Below, one piece after another: positions 14,206 through 21,909 of a stretch of DNA of 64,000 nt. The stretch is from the NCBI RefSeq assembly GCF_048541825.1, contig NZ_CP183332.1:3410001-3474000 (forward strand), given 5' to 3'. Made by a program: the position numbers and the translations under genes. Under the pieces are notes generated by a model, which saw only the letters and a list, made by a program, of their open reading frames with translations, did not search any database and was not told the DNA's origin. Source of the stretch: Caulobacter sp048541825. Its GTDB lineage: Bacteria; Pseudomonadota; Alphaproteobacteria; Caulobacterales; Caulobacteraceae. Within the stretch, counting starts at the first letter, position 1. The number at the start of each line of letters is the position of its first letter.

Positions 14206-15870
14206 TCATCCAAACAGGCCATGCAACCACCACTTCGGGTCCTCGCCCGCCCCGAACAGCCCCTGGCGAAAGATCCAGAACCGGCCGCCGGCCTCGTCCT
14301 CGACCCGGTAATAGTCGCGGATCCTGCCCGGCCCGGTGTCGTCGAAATCGCCGCGCCACCATTCCTGACCGATGCGCTCGGGCCCCTCGGCGCGGCGCAC
14401 GCGGTGCGCGCGGCCGCGCCACTGGAACTGGACCGGCGGATCGTCGGGCAGCTTGGCCATCGCCGTGATCGGCTCGGGCCGCTTGAACAGCCGCACCGGC
14501 CGGGGGCGCTCGGAGTCCCAGGTCTGGCCGGAGGGCGCGGCCAGCGGCGCGCGGCGGATCACCGAGCGTTCGGGCACGTGGCTCTCATACGGATCGGCCC
14601 GCCAGACGCGGTCCTCACCCAGGCGGTTGATCAGCCGGTCGACCAGGGGGGCGAGCGTTTCGTCGAGGCCCGTCCCGGCCTCAGCGTCCAGCCGCGCCTG
14701 CACGGCGCTCAGCGGTTCGACGTCGCCGGCGAACACCGTGACCACCTCGATGCCGAAGCCGGGGTCGATGACGTCCAGCTTGGGGATCATCAGCCGGGTC
14801 AGGCGCGCGGCGTCGCGGCCCGGCCGCGCCAGCCCCGCCCGCACCGGCAGGGCCTTGCCGTCCAGGCGGTGAAAGACCACCTCGAACCGCCGCGCGCCCT
14901 GGCCCTCGGCCTCCAGACGCTTGCAGATCAGGGCGGTGACATCGCCGACTACCCGGGCCAGGTCGTCGGGCGCGCTGATCGGCTCAGCGAAGGCCAGACG
15001 GTCGAACCACGGACTGGCCGGGCGGCGATAGACCAGGGCCTCGCCCGCCGCGCCCAGGGCCTGGTCCAGGCGCTGGGTCAGATGCATGCCGAACCGCTTG
15101 GCCAGCTGGGCGCGGGGCAGGCCCAGCAGCTGTTCGATGCGAAACAGGCCCAGACGCGGCAGCTGGGCGGTGGCGGTGTCGTCCAGCCGCAGGGCCGCCA
15201 CCGGCAGCTGCGCCAGCCGCTGCCTCTGTCCGTTCGACGGTGCGATCGCACCCTCATCGCCAAATCGCGCCCCAAACCGGGCAAGAGCCCAGGCCGCGCC
15301 GGGCGTGTCGGCGATCGCCGCCCGGGCCGGCACGCCCCAGCGCGCCAGTCGCGCCAGCAGGTCAGCCATCATCGCCGCCTCGCCACCCCACAGGTGGTCG
15401 GTCCCGGTGATGTCGAGGAACAGGCCGTCCTCGCCGTCGATGGCCACGGCCGGCGAAAACCGCACGCACCAGTCGCACAGGGCCTCCAGCGCGGCGCGAT
15501 CAGTCTCGGGATCGTGGTCGGCGGTGACCAGGTCGGGCGCCAGGGCCATGGCGTCGGCGGCCTTCTGGCCGGGGCGCAGGCCCAGGGCCATGGCGGCCTC
15601 GTCGATGGCGGCCAGGCGGCGGGTTCCGGAGTCGGAGATCAGCAGGGCGAAGGGGGGCGGGGCACGTCCTCCCCCTGAAGGGGGAGGTGTCGGCGCAGCC
15701 GACGGTGGGGGAAGTTGGCCAGCCTTGGGGATCACTTCCCCCTCCGGCGCTTCGCGCCGCCTCCCCCGCTGGGGGGAGGATTTTTCACCCAGCCCGTCTG
15801 AACCCGGATTCCGCCGTCGCCAGGTCGTGATCGGCCAGTTGGGACACCAGACGGAAAGGATGCGGGCCAT
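14206..15870 (-). CDS. imuB: ImuB, Y-family polymerase-like mutasome protein, with in-frame repeat insertion
   Basis: 554 residues from ATG 15870 (MARILSVWCPNWPITTWRRR). It has the Y-family polymerase fold: DGEDGLFLDITGTDHLWGGE, GVPARAAIADTPGAAWALARFG, LGLFRIEQLLGLPRAQLAKRFG. ImuB is known in Caulobacter as a polymerase-dead hub linking ImuA, DnaE2 and the beta clamp. Residues about 30-69 (GEKSSPQRGRR...TPPPSGGGRAPP) are translated from a palindromic element at 15666-15782 and interrupt the region between the first beta strand and FALLISDSGTRRLAAID. The start overlaps the imuA 3' end by 86 bp. The frame is intact throughout. Confidence 0.94.
   Translation of the reverse strand: MARILSVWCPNWPITTWRRRNPGSDGLGEKSSPQRGRRREAPEGEVIPKAGQLPPPSAAPTPPPSGGGRAPPPFALLISDSGTRRLAAIDEAAMALGLRPGQKAADAMALAPDLVTADHDPETDRAALEALCDWCVRFSPAVAIDGEDGLFLDITGTDHLWGGEAAMMADLLARLARWGVPARAAIADTPGAAWALARFGARFGDEGAIAPSNGQRQRLAQLPVAALRLDDTATAQLPRLGLFRIEQLLGLPRAQLAKRFGMHLTQRLDQALGAAGEALVYRRPASPWFDRLAFAEPISAPDDLARVVGDVTALICKRLEAEGQGARRFEVVFHRLDGKALPVRAGLARPGRDAARLTRLMIPKLDVIDPGFGIEVVTVFAGDVEPLSAVQARLDAEAGTGLDETLAPLVDRLINRLGEDRVWRADPYESHVPERSVIRRAPLAAPSGQTWDSERPRPVRLFKRPEPITAMAKLPDDPPVQFQWRGRAHRVRRAEGPERIGQEWWRGDFDDTGPGRIRDYYRVEDEAGGRFWIFRQGLFGAGEDPKWWLHGLFG
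15666..15782. repeat. CCTCCCCCT-type palindromic element read in frame within imuB
   Basis: 117 bp (39 codons), with arms GTCCTCCCCCTGAAGGGGG at 15666 onward and the partial complement CCTCCCCCGCTGGGGGG near 15760-15780. It is clearly the same family as 14045-14200, 23946-24063, 27997-28115, 30772-30890 and 42095-42218. It contains no stop codon in the imuB frame and encodes a Pro/Gly/Arg-rich segment. Confidence 0.9.
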
Positions 15871-16567
15871 GCTCGGCCTCCGAAGACTCCAAAACCCATG
15901 CGCCGGAACGTCCGCCCCGACAGCGCTCAAGCTCGACCCGCCAGCGCGGCGGGCCCAGGCCGGGAACATCCGGCGGCGGCTGGCTGGGCGCGCCGGCGAT
16001 GCGCCATCGACTGAACGACGACGAACCCGACACCGTCCGCGCCCGCCCTGCGGGACCGCCATAGGGCCGCCGGTGCAGCAGCACGCCGAAACTGCCGCGC
16101 TTCTCGCAGGCCAGTTGCAGCCGGCGGCCGGCCTTCAGCTCCGGCGCCTGGGCCTCGCCGATGGCGGCGGCGACGCCCACGGTCGAGAGGGCGTCCTCCA
16201 GCACCGACATCACCTCGGCCTCGTCGCGGGCCTTGACCTGGATCAGCCGGCCGGTGGGAACGTCGAGCCCCGCAAGACCCGGCGCGAACAGATCGGTGCG
16301 CCGCATCACCCAGACCACCGCCCCGGTCTTCAGCAGAGGCCGGGTTAGCAGGGCGGCGAAGGCGGCAGGCGCCGCAGAGGTCTCGTCCTCCAGCCCGGCG
16401 CCCATCACCTCGTGCCAGCATCCCGAAGGCAGACCGCCGGCCGGAAAACAGCTGTCGATCGCCGCATCACCAAAGCTCAGGATCGGACTCGGAGTCCGGG
16501 CGCCTGCTTGCAGAGCAGCAATCTGGCCCTTCAATGCCGCTAGGCGCGCGTCGCGCGGGCCGGCCAT
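15785..16567 (-). CDS. imuA: ImuA, RecA/SulA-like mutasome component
   Basis: 260 residues from ATG 16567, with AAAGGA upstream. The N-terminus has LAALKGQIAALQ and FGDAAIDSCFPAGGLPSGCWHEVMG, the ImuA counterpart of the RecA nucleotide-binding region with a degenerate P-loop; RPLLKTGAVVWVMRRTDLFAPGL follows. ImuA works with ImuB and DnaE2 in SOS-induced mutagenesis. A LexA box lies 15 bases upstream. The last 28 codons overlap imuB, implying translational coupling. Confidence 0.92.
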   Translation of the reverse strand: MAGPRDARLAALKGQIAALQAGARTPSPILSFGDAAIDSCFPAGGLPSGCWHEVMGAGLEDETSAAPAAFAALLTRPLLKTGAVVWVMRRTDLFAPGLAGLDVPTGRLIQVKARDEAEVMSVLEDALSTVGVAAAIGEAQAPELKAGRRLQLACEKRGSFGVLLHRRPYGGPAGRARTVSGSSSFSRWRIAGAPSQPPPDVPGLGPPRWRVELERCRGGRSGAWVLESSEAEHGPHPFRLVSQLADHDLATAESGFRRAG

Positions 16568-16581
16568 AATCCCAATCCTTT

Positions 16582-16596
16582 GTTCCTATTTTGTTC
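16582..16596 (-). promoter_or_regulatory. LexA (SOS) box of the imuA-imuB-dnaE2 operon
   Basis: GTTCCTATTTTGTTC is an exact GTTC-N7-GTTC direct repeat, the alphaproteobacterial LexA site. It ends 15 bases before the imuA start codon and lies in the divergent gap between imuA and the carboxylase gene, so LexA bound here could block the imu promoter and possibly affect the opposite one. Confidence 0.92.
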
Positions 16597-16676
16597 TGAT
16601 CTTATGGGCTTGGAGAGTCAAGCGGGGGCGGCCATGGTGCGTCAAACGGCCGTATGAAGCCCCTCCAGGAAACGCC

Positions 16677-19600
16677 ATGTCCTTCCAGCGCGTGCTGATC
16701 GCCAACCGCGGCGAAATCGTCCTCCGCATCGCCCGCGCCGCCGCCGAGCTTGGCATCCAGAGCGTGGCGGTGTTCGCGAGTGACGACGCCGCCAGCCCGC
16801 ACGTTTCCGCCGCCGATCAGGCCGTCGCCCTGCCCGGCTCCGGGGCCCGCGCCTATCTCGACATCGAGGCCATCATCGCCGCCGCCAAGGGCGCGGGCTG
16901 CGACGCCCTGCATCCCGGCTATGGCTTCCTGTCGGAGAACCCCGCCCTGGCCCGCGCCTGCGCGGCGGCGGAGATCACCTTCATCGGCCCGGCGCCCGAG
17001 CATCTGGAAACCTTCGGCGACAAGGCCGCCGCCCGGGCCTTGGCCGCAAAGCTGAACGTCCCCCTGATCCCCGGAACCGGCGCGCTGGACCTGCCTGCCG
17101 CCGAAGACTTCCTGACCCAGCACGGCGCGATCATGCTCAAGGCCCGGGCCGGCGGCGGCGGACGCGGCATGCGGCTGGTGCTGGACCCCGGCGAGCTGGA
17201 CGCCGCCTTCGCCGCCTGCGCCCGCGAGGCCAAGGCCGCGTTCGGCGATGATGGCCTCTATGCCGAAAAGCTGATCGAAAGCGCGCGCCACATCGAGGTG
17301 CAGATCGTCGGCGACGGGACCGTGGTGCTGGCGGTGGGCGACCGCGACTGCTCCCTGCAGCGCCGCAACCAGAAGCTGGTCGAGATCGCCCCGGCCCCCA
17401 ACCTGCCAGGCGCCACCCGCGCGGCCATGGCCAGCGCCGCGCAGGCCCTTTGCGCCGGCTATCGCGGCCTGGCGACGGTGGAATATCTGCTCGACACCGC
17501 CACCGGCGACTTCGCCTTCATCGAGACCAATCCCCGCCTGCAGGTCGAACACACCGTAACCGAAGAGGTCACGGGCCTGGATCTGGTGCGCCTGCAGTTC
17601 GAACTGGCGGCGGGCAAGACCCTGGCCGAGCTGGACCTGACCGCCGCCCCGCCCGCCGTCGGCGCGGCGATCCAGGCGCGGATCAATGCCGAAACCCTGA
17701 CCGCCGACGGCCAGGTGAAACCCTCGTCCGGAACCCTCACCGCCTATGCCCAGCCCGGCGGCCTGGGCGTGCGGGTGGACGGCGCCGGCGCGGTCGGCCT
17801 TGTGGTCGGCGGGGCCTATGACAGCCTGCTGGCCAAGGTGATCACCCGGGGGCGCACCCCGGCGGAAGCCGCCACGCGTCTGGACCGGACGCTTAGCGAA
17901 TTCACGATCACCGGCGTCGCCACCACCGCCCCGCTGATCCGGGCGATCCTGGCGCAGTCGGACTGGAAGGACGGTGGGGCCACCACCCGCTTCATCGACG
18001 ACCACGCCGCCGAGCTGGTCGCCGGGCTTCCCCTGCCGCCAGAGCGCGCCCAAGCCCACTTCGAGACCCTGGACGGCGCGATCACCGTCGCCGCCCCCCT
18101 GGCCGCCACGGTCGGGGCGATCGAGGTCGCGGAGGGCGATCTGGTCCGTCCGGGTCAGGCCCTGGCGGTGCTGGAGGCCATGAAGATGGAGCACCTCGTC
18201 CACGCCACGTCCGGTGGCCGGGTGCTGAAGATCGCCGCCGCAGCGGGCCAGACCGTCGCCGAGGGACAGCCGCTGATCTTCCTGGAGCCGGTCGAGATGG
18301 AGGCCGCCATCGCCGCCGACGCGGTCCTTGAGGACCTCGACGCGATCCGTCCGGACCTGTCAGAGGTCATCGCCCGCCACCGTTTCACCCTCGACGCGGC
18401 GCGTCCCGAGGCCGTGGCCCGGCGTCGCAAGACCGGCCACCGCACGGCGCGGGAGAACATCGACGATCTGGTCGATCCGGGCAGCTTCCTCGAATACGGC
18501 GCCCTGGCCATCGCCGCCCAGAAGCGGCGGCGCACGACCGAGGACCTGATCGCCAATACCCCGGCCGACGGCCTGATCACCGGCATCGGCACGGTCAATG
18601 GCGCGCTCTTCGCCCCCGACAAGGCCCGCTGCGCGGCCCTGGCCTATGACTTCACCGTGCTGGCCGGCACGCAGGGCGCAATGAACCACCGCAAGACCGA
18701 CCGGCTGATGGCGCTGATCGCCGACCAGAAACTGCCGGTGGTCTGGTTCGCCGAGGGCGGCGGCGGGCGACCGGGCGACACCGACACCACCGCCGTGGCG
18801 GGCCTCGACGTGCCGACCTTCCGCAGCTTCGCCCAGCTGTCGGGCATCGTGCCCAAGATCGCCATCGTCGCAGGCCGCTGTTTCGCCGGCAACGCCGCCA
18901 TCGCCGGGCTGTCGGAGATCATCATCGCCACCCGCGACAGCAATCTGGGCATGGGCGGTCCGGCCATGATCGAGGGCGGCGGGCTGGGCGTGTTCAAGCC
19001 CGAGCAGATCGGCCCTTCGGCTCATCAGTGGGCCAATGGTGTTATCGACATCCTGGCCGACGACGAGGCCCACGCCACCCGGCTGGCCAAGCAGGCCCTG
19101 TCCTATTTCCAGGGGACGCTCGCCGACTGGACCGCCCCCGACCAGCGCCGGCTGCGCCAGGCGATCCCCGAAAACCGCCTGCGAGTCTATGATGTCCGCA
19201 CACTGATTAATGGCCTGGTGGACGAAGGCTCCTTCCTGGAACTGCGCGGCGGCTTCGCGGCGGGCATGGTCACCGGCCTGATCCGCATCGAGGGTCGCCC
19301 CATGGGCCTGATCGCCAATGATCCGCGCCATCTGGGCGGGGCCATCGACTGCGACGGGGCCGAGAAGGCCGCGCGGTTCCTGCAACTGTGCGACGCCTTC
19401 GCCCTGCCGGTGCTGAGCCTGTGCGACACGCCCGGCTTCATGGTCGGGCCCGACAGCGAAGACGCCGCCGCCGTGCGCCGGGTCAGCCGCCAGTTCATCG
19501 CCGGCGCCAAGCTGCGCAGCCCGCTGTTCACCGTGGTCACCCGCAAGGGCTATGGCCTGGGGGCGCAAGCCATGGCCGGCGGCAGCTTCCATTCCCCCGC

Positions 19601-19892
19601 CTTCATCGCCGCCTGGCCCACGGGCGAGTTCGGCGGCATGGGCCTGGAGGGCGCGGTCAAGCTGGGCTACCGCAAGGAGCTGGAGGCCCTGAGCGATCCG
19701 GCCGAGCAGAAGGCCCTCTATGATCAGCTGGTGGCCCGGCTCTATGCGGCCGGCAAGGCGACCAGCATGGCGGCAGCCCTGGAGATCGACGCGGTGATCG
19801 ACCCGGCCGACACCCGCCGCTGGCTGGTCGGCGGGCTGGATGCGGCGACGGGGTCGGCGCGGCCCTGGGCGGTGCGGGTGGACAGTTTCTAG
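16677..19892 (+). CDS. Single-chain biotin-dependent acyl-CoA carboxylase (BC-BCCP-CT fusion)
   Basis: 1071 residues from ATG 16677, with AGGAAA upstream. Biotin carboxylase comes first (FQRVLIANRGEIVLRIARAA; ATP-grasp loop KARAGGGGRGMR; FIETNPRLQVEHTVTEE). A biotinyl domain follows with Lys503 in VLEAMKMEH, then a full carboxyltransferase domain (about 540-1071, with GGGRPGDTDTT and FAGNAAIAGLSEIIIAT). All activities in one chain is the arrangement of the long-chain acyl-CoA carboxylase (LCC) type rather than the usual multi-subunit ACC or PCC. Acyl-CoA specificity cannot be read from sequence. An enoyl-CoA hydratase gene follows 14 bp later, suggesting acyl-CoA catabolism or modification. 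Confidence 0.92.
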   Translation: MSFQRVLIANRGEIVLRIARAAAELGIQSVAVFASDDAASPHVSAADQAVALPGSGARAYLDIEAIIAAAKGAGCDALHPGYGFLSENPALARACAAAEITFIGPAPEHLETFGDKAAARALAAKLNVPLIPGTGALDLPAAEDFLTQHGAIMLKARAGGGGRGMRLVLDPGELDAAFAACAREAKAAFGDDGLYAEKLIESARHIEVQIVGDGTVVLAVGDRDCSLQRRNQKLVEIAPAPNLPGATRAAMASAAQALCAGYRGLATVEYLLDTATGDFAFIETNPRLQVEHTVTEEVTGLDLVRLQFELAAGKTLAELDLTAAPPAVGAAIQARINAETLTADGQVKPSSGTLTAYAQPGGLGVRVDGAGAVGLVVGGAYDSLLAKVITRGRTPAEAATRLDRTLSEFTITGVATTAPLIRAILAQSDWKDGGATTRFIDDHAAELVAGLPLPPERAQAHFETLDGAITVAAPLAATVGAIEVAEGDLVRPGQALAVLEAMKMEHLVHATSGGRVLKIAAAAGQTVAEGQPLIFLEPVEMEAAIAADAVLEDLDAIRPDLSEVIARHRFTLDAARPEAVARRRKTGHRTARENIDDLVDPGSFLEYGALAIAAQKRRRTTEDLIANTPADGLITGIGTVNGALFAPDKARCAALAYDFTVLAGTQGAMNHRKTDRLMALIADQKLPVVWFAEGGGGRPGDTDTTAVAGLDVPTFRSFAQLSGIVPKIAIVAGRCFAGNAAIAGLSEIIIATRDSNLGMGGPAMIEGGGLGVFKPEQIGPSAHQWANGVIDILADDEAHATRLAKQALSYFQGTLADWTAPDQRRLRQAIPENRLRVYDVRTLINGLVDEGSFLELRGGFAAGMVTGLIRIEGRPMGLIANDPRHLGGAIDCDGAEKAARFLQLCDAFALPVLSLCDTPGFMVGPDSEDAAAVRRVSRQFIAGAKLRSPLFTVVTRKGYGLGAQAMAGGSFHSPAFIAAWPTGEFGGMGLEGAVKLGYRKELEALSDPAEQKALYDQLVARLYAAGKATSMAAALEIDAVIDPADTRRWLVGGLDAATGSARPWAVRVDSF

Positions 19893-19906
19893 GAAGGCTA
19901 CGGACC

Positions 19907-20677
19907 ATGAGCAACGTCGAACTGACCACCGACGGTCCGGTCTGGACCGTGACGATCAACCGCCCGGAGCGCCGCAACGCCGTCGATCCCGCCACGGCCC
20001 TGCAGCTGAACGCGGCTTTCGACGCCTTCGAGGCCGACGAAACGGCGGCCGTGGCCATATTGACGGGCGCCAACGGGACCTTCTGTTCGGGCTTTGACCT
20101 GACCGTCGCCGCGAGCGGCGCGGGCGAGCGCTACGATCCGGTCGGCGAAGGCCCGATGGGGCCGACGCGCCGGCTGCTGTCCAAGCCGGTGATCGCCGCC
20201 GTCGAGGGCTATGCCGTGGCCGGCGGGCTGGAGCTGGCCCTGTGGTGCGACATGCGCGTGGCGGCCGCCAATGCCACCTTCGGGGTCTTCTGCCGACGCT
20301 GGGGGGTGCCGTTGATCGACGGCGGCACGGTGCGCCTGCCGCGCATCGTCGGCCAGGGCCGGGCGCTGGACATGATCCTGACCGGCCGCGCGGTCGGCGC
20401 CGCAGAGGCCTTGTCATGGGGCCTGGCCGACCGGGTCGTCGCCGAGGGTTCGGCCCTGGTCGAGGCGCAAGCCCTGGCGCGGAGCATCGCCGCCTTCCCC
20501 CAGATCTGCCTGCGGGCCGATCGCGCCTCGGCCTTTGGGCAATGGGACAGCGATCTGGCCGAGGCCCTGAAGGCCGAGGGGCGCGGCGGGGTCGAACCCC
20601 TGCGCCGCGAGGCTCGGTCAGGCGCAGCGCGCTTCACCGGCGGGGCGGGTCGCGGCGGTCAAGCCGCGCCAGACTGA
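19907..20677 (+). CDS. Enoyl-CoA hydratase/isomerase family protein
   Basis: 256 residues of the crotonase fold: WTVTINRPERRNAVD, ILTGANGTFCSGFDL (oxyanion loop), and KPVIAAVEGYAVAGGLELALWCDMR. The second catalytic-Glu region reads CRRWGVPLIDGGTVRLPRIVG, where the usual Glu is not obvious, so hydratase activity is uncertain. It starts 14 bp after the acyl-CoA carboxylase and is likely in the same operon. The substrate is unknown. Confidence 0.9.
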   Translation: MSNVELTTDGPVWTVTINRPERRNAVDPATALQLNAAFDAFEADETAAVAILTGANGTFCSGFDLTVAASGAGERYDPVGEGPMGPTRRLLSKPVIAAVEGYAVAGGLELALWCDMRVAAANATFGVFCRRWGVPLIDGGTVRLPRIVGQGRALDMILTGRAVGAAEALSWGLADRVVAEGSALVEAQALARSIAAFPQICLRADRASAFGQWDSDLAEALKAEGRGGVEPLRREARSGAARFTGGAGRGGQAAPD

Positions 20678-20835
20678 AGGCCCGGGCCATTGGGCGCGAC
20701 GGCGGGGATCGGGGCGTAAAGTGCACTGTCACCGTAATGAACTCGCCCCTCGCAATCCCGCCGTCGCCACCTTAACTAGGCAGTCGCAGCGCCGGACGTC
20801 GCACGTCCTGGCGCCAAGTTGATCCGGAGTCGTCC

Positions 20836-21789
20836 ATGTCGTTGAGAGTCGCCGTCCAGATGGATCCCGTTCTGGGGATCAATATCGACACCGACACCAC
20901 CTTCCAGATGATGATGGAAGCCCAGACCCGCGGTCACCGGCTGTGGGTCTATACGCCCGACAAGCTGTCCATGGAGGACGGCCGGGTGTTCGCCCGCGCC
21001 CAGTCGCTGGTGCTGACCGCCACCAAGGGCGCGCACGCCGAGCTGGGCGAGAGCGTGCTGCTGGACATGAAGGACGACATCGACGTGGTGCTGATGCGCC
21101 AGGATCCGCCGTTCGATATGGCCTACATCACCGCCACCCACTTCCTCGAGAAGGTTCACCCCCACACCCTGGTGGTCAACAATCCGGCCGAGGTGCGCAA
21201 CGCGCCCGAAAAGCTGTTCGTCACCGACTTTCCCGGGGTGCAGCCCCCGACCCTGATCACCAGCGATCATGAGGCGATCTACGACTTCCGCGCCCGGCAT
21301 GGCGATATCGTGCTCAAGCCGCTCTACGGCGGCGGCGGCTCGGGTGTGGCGCGGCTGCTGGCCGACGATCCCAATCTCGACGCCTTGCTGGAACTGCACG
21401 CCATGATCGGCCGCGAGCAGGTGATCGCCCAGAAGTTCGTGCCGGCCGTCAGCCTGGGCGACAAGCGCGTTCTGCTGGTCGACGGCGAGCCGGTGGGCGC
21501 GATCAATCGCGTGCCGGCCGCCGGCCAGGTGCGCTCCAACCTGCGGGTCGGCGGCCGGGCCGAGGCGGTCGAGCTGACCGCCCGCGACCTGGAACTGTGC
21601 GCGATCATCGCCCCGGAGCTGAAGCGGCGCGGCCTGCTGTTCGTGGGCATCGACGTGATCGGCGAATATCTGACCGAGATCAACGTCACCTCGCCGACCG
21701 GAGCCCAGCAACTGAAGCGGTTCGGCGGGGCTGACGCCTCGGCGGTGCTGTGGGATCGCATCGAGGCGATCCGCGCCGGCCAAGCTTGA
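20836..21789 (+). CDS. gshB: Glutathione synthetase
   Basis: 317 residues, the normal length. MSLRVAVQMDPVLGINIDTDTTF opens the N-terminal domain; the ATP-grasp region shows DIVLKPLYGGGGSGVARL and the C-terminal EINVTSPTGAQQL binds ATP and product. The enzyme joins gamma-glutamylcysteine and glycine. The 158-bp upstream gap holds no gene. It precedes comM, as in Caulobacter. Confidence 0.97.
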   Translation: MSLRVAVQMDPVLGINIDTDTTFQMMMEAQTRGHRLWVYTPDKLSMEDGRVFARAQSLVLTATKGAHAELGESVLLDMKDDIDVVLMRQDPPFDMAYITATHFLEKVHPHTLVVNNPAEVRNAPEKLFVTDFPGVQPPTLITSDHEAIYDFRARHGDIVLKPLYGGGGSGVARLLADDPNLDALLELHAMIGREQVIAQKFVPAVSLGDKRVLLVDGEPVGAINRVPAAGQVRSNLRVGGRAEAVELTARDLELCAIIAPELKRRGLLFVGIDVIGEYLTEINVTSPTGAQQLKRFGGADASAVLWDRIEAIRAGQA

Positions 21790-21832
21790 CCTGGGACGAA
21801 GTGACCGTCGTAGGGCGCTGATTTCCCGAAAC

Positions 21833-21847
21833 GTTCATTTTTCGTTC
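21833..21847 (+). promoter_or_regulatory. LexA (SOS) box upstream of comM
   Basis: GTTCATTTTTCGTTC is an exact GTTC-N7-GTTC direct repeat 62 bases before the comM ATG, in the 120-bp gshB-comM gap. I recall comM being listed in the Caulobacter LexA regulon; the site itself is seen directly. Confidence 0.85.
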
Positions 21848-21909
21848 TTGCTACACCCTTCACCTCATGGTTCGTGTGTGGATAACTCCAACCGATCCAT
21901 GAGGCGGGC

